DNA from: Candidatus Enterococcus leclercqii | GTDB lineage: Bacteria > Bacillota > Bacilli > Lactobacillales > Enterococcaceae | Length of the DNA: 64,000 nucleotides | Assembly: GCF_009933135.1 (NCBI RefSeq) | Contig: NZ_MAEH01000012.1 | Span: forward strand, 124,001-188,000 | Reading direction: 5' to 3' | Part shown: positions 58,569 through 64,000 of the stretch, in pieces | Layout of the letters: each line of letters opens with the position of its first letter | Numbering within the stretch: the stretch's first letter is position 1 | Made by a program: the position numbers and the translations under genes | Notes under the pieces: model-generated | What the model was told of the DNA's origin: nothing | Databases searched by the model: none | The model's input: only the letters and a program-made list of their open reading frames with translations

Positions 58569-59216
58569 CTAGTTTCCTTCCTTGATTCGTTTAAACTCAG
58601 CCATATATGCTTGTGCTGCTTTAGTTACCCCTTCATAATCACCGCTGTCGGCTGGTTTCATCAAATTTCCTCCGACACCAACAGTTACGACACCGGCTTT
58701 GAACCATTCCGCCATGTTTTCCAGACTGACACCACCTGTTGGCATGATATTGACGTGAGGCAGTGGCGCTTTAAAAGCTCCGATGATTGATGAACCATAA
58801 GCAGATCCGGGAAACAGTTTCACGATATCCACGCCGGCCTTCATGGCATTTTTGATTTCTGTGATTGTCATGCATCCAGGCAGATAAGGAATCTGGTACA
58901 AATTACAGATTTCAGCCGTGTCCTGATCGAAGGTTGGACTGACAATAAACTCTGCTCCAGCCATGATAGCTAAACGAGCTGTCACTGCATCCAATACTGT
59001 TCCCGCACCAATAACAACTTCAGGATCTTGGTTTCCTGCTACCATTTCCGCAATCACTTCATCTGCTTTTGGCAATGTAAACGTGATTTCCAGCCCTTTC
59101 ATTCCCCCAGCTAATAATGCTTTACAAGACTTGAGACCTTGTTCTTTTGAATTTCCCCGGACCACCGGAATAACACCGGCATTTTCCAATTTTGTCAAAA
59201 TTTCTACACGTTTCAT
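58569..59216 (-). CDS. eda: KDPG/KHG aldolase
   Basis: Class I aldolase splitting 2-keto-3-deoxy-6-phosphogluconate to pyruvate and glyceraldehyde 3-phosphate. 215 residues. Glu in GGMKGLEITFTLP, IGAGTVLD, SPTFDQDTAEICN, and the Schiff-base Lys in DIVKLFPGSAYG, then MPTGGVSLENMAEWFKAG (phosphate site). TGGAGG precedes ATG. Preceded by an extended -10 TGATATACT (near 59283-59291, minus strand). Confidence 0.95.
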   Translation of the reverse strand: MKRVEILTKLENAGVIPVVRGNSKEQGLKSCKALLAGGMKGLEITFTLPKADEVIAEMVAGNQDPEVVIGAGTVLDAVTARLAIMAGAEFIVSPTFDQDTAEICNLYQIPYLPGCMTITEIKNAMKAGVDIVKLFPGSAYGSSIIGAFKAPLPHVNIMPTGGVSLENMAEWFKAGVVTVGVGGNLMKPADSGDYEGVTKAAQAYMAEFKRIKEGN

Positions 59217-59320
59217 CTTTGATTTCCTCCATTCAAGTGGTCCACACTCGCTGATTGTTACAATGTGCAGCAGTTTCGCTTCTAGTATATCAGCTACCCA
59301 TTTGCTTTTTCTATAATCAA

Positions 59321-59426
59321 AAAAATACCCGAACCTAATCTGCTGAAAAAGTGCTGTTTTCCTTATGGACTCGCGACAATCTCCGTCGCAGGGCAGCAGC
59401 AGTACAGATAGGGCTCGAGTATTTTT
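59321..59426 (-). terminator. Long-range stem with inner hairpins between kduD and eda
   Basis: On the minus-strand transcript 15 bases (59412-59426) pair with 59321-59335, including two G-U pairs, and the latter runs into seven Us. The 76-base loop holds GCGAC/GTCGC and CTGCTG/CAGCAG helices. It looks like a terminator, possibly of a regulated, riboswitch-like kind. Confidence 0.5.
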
Positions 59427-59464
59427 AAAGAAAGGATGTTACTGTCCTGTTACGATCGGTTTTA

Positions 59465-60268
59465 TTAAGGTTGTTTGCCGATATAAGCCAAGATTCCGCC
59501 GTCCACGTACAAGATGTGGCCGTTTACGAAATCTGAAGCATCAGAAGCCAAGAAGACTGCCGGACCAGCCAAATCTACCGTGTCACCCCAGCGACCAGCA
59601 GGTGTTCTAGACACGATGAACTCGTCGAATGGATGGCGAGAACCATCTGCTTGTTTTTCACGCAATGGGGCAGTTTGCGGCGTAGCGATATAGCCGGGTC
59701 CAATGCCGTTACATTGGATATTTGCTTCACCAAATTCAGAACAGATATTTTTCGTCAACATTTTCAGCCCGCCCTTAGCAGCTGCATAACCAGCAACTGT
59801 TTCGCGGCCCAATTCACTCATCATTGAACAGATATTGATAATCTTGCCGTGGCCTTTTTTAATCATGCCTGGCAGGACTGCTTTAGAGACGATGAATGGC
59901 GCATTCAAGTCAACATCGACAACTTGACGGAAATCAGCAGCTGACATTTCCAGCATTGGGATCCGTTTGATGATACCCGCATTGTTGACCAGAATATCAA
60001 TCACGCCGACTTCTTTTTCAACTTTGGCTACCAATTCGTTGATGGCATCTTCATCAGTCACGTCAGCAACATAACCATGAGCTTCGATGCCGGCTTCTTT
60101 ATAGTTTGCCAAGCCACGATCAACAGATTCTTGTTTCAAATCGTTGAAAACGATAGTTGCACCAGCACTTGCCATTGCTTTTGCCAATTCAAATCCGATC
60201 CCGTAAGTTGCTCCGGTGATCAACGCTACTTTACCGTCTAAACGGAACATATCCATTGAAAATTCCAT
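59465..60268 (-). CDS. kduD: 2-deoxy-D-gluconate 3-dehydrogenase (KduD), SDR family
   Basis: Reduces 2,5-diketo-3-deoxygluconate to 2-keto-3-deoxygluconate with NADH. 267 residues, short-chain dehydrogenase: cofactor motif TGATYGIG near 19-26, NNAG (in ILVNNAGIIKR), active-site Ser in INICSMMSELGRET and YxxxK as YAAAKGG, and the C-terminal FVNGHILYVDGG. Resembles the GAG-operon KduD/gluconate 5-dehydrogenase of streptococci. Follows kduI by 70 bases. Confidence 0.92.
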   Translation of the reverse strand: MEFSMDMFRLDGKVALITGATYGIGFELAKAMASAGATIVFNDLKQESVDRGLANYKEAGIEAHGYVADVTDEDAINELVAKVEKEVGVIDILVNNAGIIKRIPMLEMSAADFRQVVDVDLNAPFIVSKAVLPGMIKKGHGKIINICSMMSELGRETVAGYAAAKGGLKMLTKNICSEFGEANIQCNGIGPGYIATPQTAPLREKQADGSRHPFDEFIVSRTPAGRWGDTVDLAGPAVFLASDASDFVNGHILYVDGGILAYIGKQP

Positions 60269-60338
60269 AACTCTATCCCTCGCTTATTATTTTTGTGATC
60301 ATTTGTCATTTATCTGCAAAACGATTTGATCGCCTTAA

Positions 60339-61181
60339 TTATTTCAAGTCGCTCATCGGTACCATGTCCATATCGGTATAAGTGATGTTTTCGCCACACA
60401 TCGCCCAGATGAAGCTGTAGTTTGATGTCCCAACACCAGAATGGATTGACCAGCTTGGTGAGATAACTGCTTGTCCTTCATCAACTACCAGATGTTTGGT
60501 TTCGTCCGGTTTGCCCATCATGTGGAAAACACGAGTATCGGGATTCGCAAAATCAAAGTACACATAAGCTTCCATGCGACGTTCATGGGTATGACAAGGC
60601 ATCGTATTCCATGATGACCCTGGTTCTAAAATCGTGTAACCCATCTGCAGTTGACAGCTATCACAGACATTTGGATGGATATATTGATAGATTTTACGTT
60701 CGTTCAATGACAAGCCTTCCCCAGTTTCCATCGGTTTAACTTGGTCGATTGAGATTTTCACATTTGGGTATTTTTTGTGAGCTGGCACAGAGCTGATATA
60801 AAATTTTGCCGGATTGCTGCTATCTTCAGAAGAAAATACCACATGGCGGGTTTCTTTTCCGATATAATAGCCGTCTTGTTTTTTCATCGGTTCTTTTTCG
60901 CCGTCGATTTCAATAAAACCAGGGCCACCGATATTGATTACCCCTAATTCGCGGCGTTCCAAGAAATAATCTACGCCTAATTCCGCAGACAACTGAATCT
61001 CTAAAGACGTTTCAGTCGGTGTCACACCACCGAAAATCATCCGATCATTATGGGTATATGTCAAGCTGATCTCACCGGGAACAAAAACCTTTTCCACCAA
61101 AAATTCCCGGCGCAACTCTTCTGTCGAATAATGACGAATATCTAACGGGCTGTGGGTGTAGCGGGTTTCCATAGTTTGCAT
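60339..61181 (-). CDS. kduI: 5-keto-4-deoxyuronate isomerase (KduI)
   Basis: Isomerises 4-deoxy-L-threo-5-hexosulose uronate, the spontaneous product of unsaturated uronate, to 2,5-diketo-3-deoxygluconate. 280-residue cupin. Zinc ligands are visible in MPCHTHERRMEAYVYFDF (two His and Glu) and in SWSIHSGVGTSNY (His). The N-terminus METRYTHSPLDIRHYSTEEL is family-typical. First gene of kduI-kduD, with an operator-like palindrome upstream. Confidence 0.96.
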   Translation of the reverse strand: MQTMETRYTHSPLDIRHYSTEELRREFLVEKVFVPGEISLTYTHNDRMIFGGVTPTETSLEIQLSAELGVDYFLERRELGVINIGGPGFIEIDGEKEPMKKQDGYYIGKETRHVVFSSEDSSNPAKFYISSVPAHKKYPNVKISIDQVKPMETGEGLSLNERKIYQYIHPNVCDSCQLQMGYTILEPGSSWNTMPCHTHERRMEAYVYFDFANPDTRVFHMMGKPDETKHLVVDEGQAVISPSWSIHSGVGTSNYSFIWAMCGENITYTDMDMVPMSDLK

Positions 61182-61224
61182 TGTCTCTTCTCCTTTTTGT
61201 GCTTCACAACTTTATTTTTCCAAA

Positions 61225-61252
61225 TAAGAAATTTATATTTTCTTATCGGAAA
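61225..61252. promoter_or_regulatory. Candidate IclR-type operator upstream of kduI
   Basis: TAAGAAA-N7-TTTCTTA (61225-61245) is a perfect dyad; overlapping it, TTTC-N6-GAAA (61239-61252) resembles the element before the regulator gene. Confidence 0.55.
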
Positions 61253-61302
61253 TTTCAATTTCATTATACACGGATTTTTATAAAAGGCAAACCTTCTTGA
61301 AA

Positions 61303-62064
61303 TTAATTTTTGCTGAGTTGTCCTTCGATGGCTGACTTGGTTTCTAAGATCTGATTAATCATTTTTTGGCGAAAGGCTGGCGTTAGGCGATATTTCGGCA
61401 CACTAACACTGAAAGCGCCCGCAATTCCTTCTGGTGACATAAGCGTCGCTCCGATACAAAAAATATCTTTTTCCATCTCTTCATCATCATAAGCAACCGC
61501 CGTCTGTCGAACTTCGGTCAGCTCTTCTGCTAGTTTCAAAGGGTTGGTAATCGTATTTGCCGTATGAGGGACTAAGGGGGTTTCTTCTAAATATTTCTCA
61601 TAATCCGCCTCAGAAAATTCTGCCAAGACAGCTTTTCCCATCGCTGACGAATACAGCGGGCGCGTGATTCCGATTTTTGAAGACATGAGGATGGTTTGTC
61701 CTTTTGGTTCCAGCTTATTGACATAAAGAATCTCGTCATTCACTAACACACCTAGATGGACGGTTTCATCCACTGCTTCATTCAGATCCTCCAGATAGGG
61801 CCGACTAATCTCTACCAGTTCTGTTTGAGCCAGATCATGATTAGCATAACGAATCAATTTTGAGCCGAGTCGATAGGTCTTGGTCACTGTTTTTTCCACA
61901 TAGCCAATCAAAACCAGCGTATCTAGAATCTTAAGAGCAGTCGATGCTGTCATCCCCGTTCCTTTGGCAACTTCTTGCAAAGTGGAATTGGCATGTTCAG
62001 CTAAATAGTCCAGTAAATGAGACGCTTTAATCAGCACCGTCCCATAAGGTTTCTGTTTTTCCAT
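61303..62064 (-). CDS. IclR-family regulator (KdgR-like)
   Basis: 253 residues. N-terminal winged helix-turn-helix with STLQEVAKGTGMTASTALKI (about 29-48) and the C-terminal IclR effector domain with PLYSSAMGKAVLAEF near 146 and VAYDDEEMEKDIFCIGA near 195. AGAGGTG before ATG 62064 sets the start; a longer frame is upstream sequence. Placed beside kduI, it probably represses the kdu/kdg genes and responds to a ketodeoxy sugar acid such as KDG, as KdgR does (inference). Confidence 0.88.
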   Translation of the reverse strand: MEKQKPYGTVLIKASHLLDYLAEHANSTLQEVAKGTGMTASTALKILDTLVLIGYVEKTVTKTYRLGSKLIRYANHDLAQTELVEISRPYLEDLNEAVDETVHLGVLVNDEILYVNKLEPKGQTILMSSKIGITRPLYSSAMGKAVLAEFSEADYEKYLEETPLVPHTANTITNPLKLAEELTEVRQTAVAYDDEEMEKDIFCIGATLMSPEGIAGAFSVSVPKYRLTPAFRQKMINQILETKSAIEGQLSKN

Positions 62065-62078
62065 ATAAAACACCTCTT

Positions 62079-62093
62079 TTTCTATATAAGAAA
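62079..62093. promoter_or_regulatory. Candidate IclR-type operator before its own gene
   Basis: TTTCTATATAAGAAA: TTTC and GAAA arms, 15 bases before the ATG. A half-like copy TTTTTCTATAATCAAAA lies at about 59306-59322, upstream of eda. Confidence 0.5.
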
Positions 62094-62185
62094 TTATAAC
62101 CGCTTTTTCAGAAAAAGAAAAGAGGCGGTGACAATCAGCCAGCACCCGCCTCTAAATCGAACACTGCCAAGTGCGCGCCACAAGT

Positions 62186-62232
62186 AAAAGACAAGCGACT
62201 TCCATAAAAAAGATTGGAAGTCGCTTGTCTTT
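62186..62232 (-). terminator. Terminator of the DUF3290-DUF421 operon
   Basis: AAAGACAAGCGACTTCCA pairs with TGGAAGTCGCTTGTCTTT; T-rich on both sides. Confidence 0.9.
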
Positions 62233-62288
62233 CATTCGTTCAATAGTTCAAGGACTGACTATCTTGATTTAACCATTGGCACACACAC

Positions 62289-62951
62289 TCAGCTAGACTG
62301 TCCTGAAGACAGCTGGTTTTCAATATATGGCGTCAACAAAACTTCGCCATTTAGATATTCACCTAAGTAGATTTGTCGCAGATGTTCAAAGCCTTGAGCC
62401 GAGACTTCCTGAGTCAGCCAGTCTACATCTTTGTCGATAATTTCCAATAAATCGTAATTGGCCTGTCCATCTACAATAATTGGAAAGCGAATCATTTCAT
62501 CTCCAAATGCGATAACATTCAGCTGGCCGTTTTGCTCCATCACTGCCCATTTGACTTTCTCCACTTCAAACACGCTGTTTGAACGCAGCTTAAACATCAA
62601 ATCATTGGCGGAAATTCCCACCCGCAGACATTCCTGGACATTAACTTGACCATTTCTAATCAAGGTCACCGGCTTACCATCAATTACAGCTTTTACCCAG
62701 CGGTTGTGTTCTTTAGCAAACTTCAACACCAATACCAAGAGCGTCCAAATGATCAGCACCAAAACAAATTGCAAGACGGTGATGCTGTCGTTGTAGATAA
62801 CACCACCGATAATGCCCCCTAAGACGTAATTTTGCACTTGATCCATTGGCGAAGTTGGGGCGAGATTCCCTTTGCCCATAATCGTAATTTGTAAAATCAA
62901 ACAAATCAGCCCTAAGGCAAATTTCAAAAATATCGGTAAATAATAGACCAT
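62289..62951 (-). CDS. DUF421 domain membrane protein (YetF family)
   Basis: 220 residues: three membrane helices (to about residue 85), then the DUF421 cytoplasmic domain with PVTLIRNGQVNVQECLRVGI, NDLMFKLRSNSVFEVEKVKW and AVMEQNGQLNVIAF. GGAGG before ATG 62951 sets the start. The DUF421-DUF3290 pair is common in lactic acid bacteria; function unknown. Confidence 0.87.
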   Translation of the reverse strand: MVYYLPIFLKFALGLICLILQITIMGKGNLAPTSPMDQVQNYVLGGIIGGVIYNDSITVLQFVLVLIIWTLLVLVLKFAKEHNRWVKAVIDGKPVTLIRNGQVNVQECLRVGISANDLMFKLRSNSVFEVEKVKWAVMEQNGQLNVIAFGDEMIRFPIIVDGQANYDLLEIIDKDVDWLTQEVSAQGFEHLRQIYLGEYLNGEVLLTPYIENQLSSGQSS

Positions 62952-63028
62952 TGCGGCCTGCCTCCTTTTATGAAAAAAATTCAACTCATTCGCTTATTCT
63001 TGAAGAGTCCTGTCTTAATCAGCTCGTC

Positions 63029-63472
63029 TCAATCGTGTTTATTGATAGTGCCAGAAAAGACATAGGCATCTTGCAACAAGTAATTGGTCCCATCCCCGCT
63101 TAAAGATACCCGATAAATTTGGTCGTTCACTACCACAATCATCTGATCAGCCATTCGCGTTCCGTTTACATAAACTTCTGTCGGATCCACCCCTTGATCC
63201 TTAGCCACTTGTTTGACAAAAGAAACCACTTGTGATGACTGGGTAGAATTGGTTTGCGCCTGGGTATATTCTTCATATTGGACACCCAGCATGAAAAGCA
63301 GAAACAATAACATGATGATGGACAAATCCCGATATTTCGTCTCTAACCGATGACGCAGATACGTACTAAAAGCAAAAATCAGCATGACGATTGCAAAAAA
63401 TACCAGACCATACTTGATATAGTCCGCAACCCCGACAGACCCTTGCAGATAATTGATTCCGTAAACGTCCAA
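63029..63472 (-). CDS. DUF3290 family membrane protein
   Basis: 147 residues with two membrane helices (about 20-40 and 50-65) and an outward domain ending VNDQIYRVSLSGDGTNYLLQ. Start is TTG 63472 with GGTAGGAGTGA upstream. Partner of the DUF421 protein, 78 bases ahead of it in the same operon. Function unknown. Confidence 0.85.
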   Translation of the reverse strand: MDVYGINYLQGSVGVADYIKYGLVFFAIVMLIFAFSTYLRHRLETKYRDLSIIMLLFLLFMLGVQYEEYTQAQTNSTQSSQVVSFVKQVAKDQGVDPTEVYVNGTRMADQMIVVVNDQIYRVSLSGDGTNYLLQDAYVFSGTINKHD

Positions 63473-64000
63473 AAAAAATCACTCCTACCTATAAATAACA
63501 GCAATCAAACTTTTTTGAAACTTTGGACTGCTGCCTTATTTTTCCTATAGCCATTGTATCACGAAGTCCTCTCGAGGGCCTTCTAACGCTCTTAATCCTT
63601 TATTTCTCCAATTTGTGTTGAAGAGAACTTGATGGAGAATTCAGCAAACAAAAACGATTTCCACTTGAAGGATTGAAACCTCTTCCAAATGAGGCGTGCT
63701 TTTTTTAAAGTTTGTGATAAGCTTTGTAGTGTATAAGCAAGTGGTTTCACACGGGCGTGTCTTGAAACCTCTGTGCCCACTACTTTCTTCTAAAAAAAAG
63801 CCTCGTCTCGTTGTAAGGTTCATAACTAGCGTCCGCTAGAATTAAACTCGCAAATTTGTGGTGAGGAAGGTCCAGTAGTGAGCAATGTAATTTTAGACAT
63901 GCTCGAATTGACAATAGAAAGCAGGTTGTTTGGTTGGCAAAAGCAGGTTCGAGAATTCGCAACTGGTTCTCCGGAGAAGACATCTCTTTTTCATTCATCG
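63473..64000. other. Terminal intergenic stretch, no assigned gene
   Basis: No recognised product. A minus-strand frame runs from the window edge to 63780 (LLDLPHHKFASLILADASYE and similar) and could be the end of a gene starting outside, but the text does not resemble a protein family and lacks hydrophobic or motif order. Shorter frames at 63592-63823 look like noise. Confidence 0.35.

Noticed and set aside
63592-63998. Minus-strand frames at the window end
   Set aside because: Overlapping frames with no family features; only noted as an unassigned region.

Overview
The window looks like chromosome of a low-GC Gram-positive coccus, most probably Enterococcus or a close relative. The evidence is a MurT/GatD pair, a GNAT protein very close to AAC(6')-Ii of E. 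faecium, an EfrCD/BmrCD-type ABC pair, an FMN lactate oxidase, an RlmN with enterococcal character and strong AGGAGG ribosome sites. No rRNA, tRNA, phage or CRISPR array was recognised. The species cannot be fixed by eye.

Layout. 1-4.7 kb: end of a KtrB potassium transporter, murT-gatD, an EEP-fold hydrolase. 5-8.7 kb: maltose phosphorylase with a LacI-type operator inside its promoter, and a MalR-like repressor. 8.9-17 kb: DHA2 drug-efflux gene behind a terminator-containing leader, manA, a serine hydrolase, a two-domain VOC protein, a DUF4430 lipoprotein, an aromatic-acid-exporter-like protein. 16.6-28.3 kb: a polysaccharide-utilisation locus (YesL, ABC sugar importer without ATPase, GH88 unsaturated glucuronyl hydrolase, lipoprotein, LacI regulator, heparinase II/III-like lyase, discoidin-like protein, DUF2264 protein). 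28.6-34 kb: small housekeeping and hypothetical genes. 34.2-37.3 kb: a P-type ATPase behind a yybP-ykoY-type (Mn2+) riboswitch. 37.5-41.6 kb: a heterodimeric ABC exporter behind a leader peptide and terminator. 41.9-55 kb: metG, a Nudix regulator, aac(6')-I-like, a nuclease-dead TnpB homologue, rlmN, a BceAB-type transporter, ftsK. 56-62 kb: lactate oxidase, then kdgK-eda and kduD-kduI with an IclR regulator. 62.3-63.5 kb: a DUF421/DUF3290 pair.

The two sugar regions appear to form one pathway. Oligosaccharides with unsaturated uronate ends enter by the ABC importer; the lyase and GH88 release unsaturated uronate; KduI, KduD, KdgK and Eda turn it into pyruvate and glyceraldehyde 3-phosphate. 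Two regulators (LacI at 22.4 kb, IclR at 61.3 kb) each have recurring palindromes at their own and neighbouring promoters.

The most unusual item is the gene at 46771-47715. It keeps the N-terminal half of an IS605-type TnpB but has lost the RuvC catalytic residues and the zinc finger, and no transposase is nearby. It is followed by a structured non-coding stretch ending in an IS-right-end-like hairpin, a short guide-like segment and a terminator. This is the architecture of TldR RNA-guided repressors. The guide-like segment shares 14 of 15 bases with the promoter of the lyase operon at 26.3 kb, which is suggestive but unproven.
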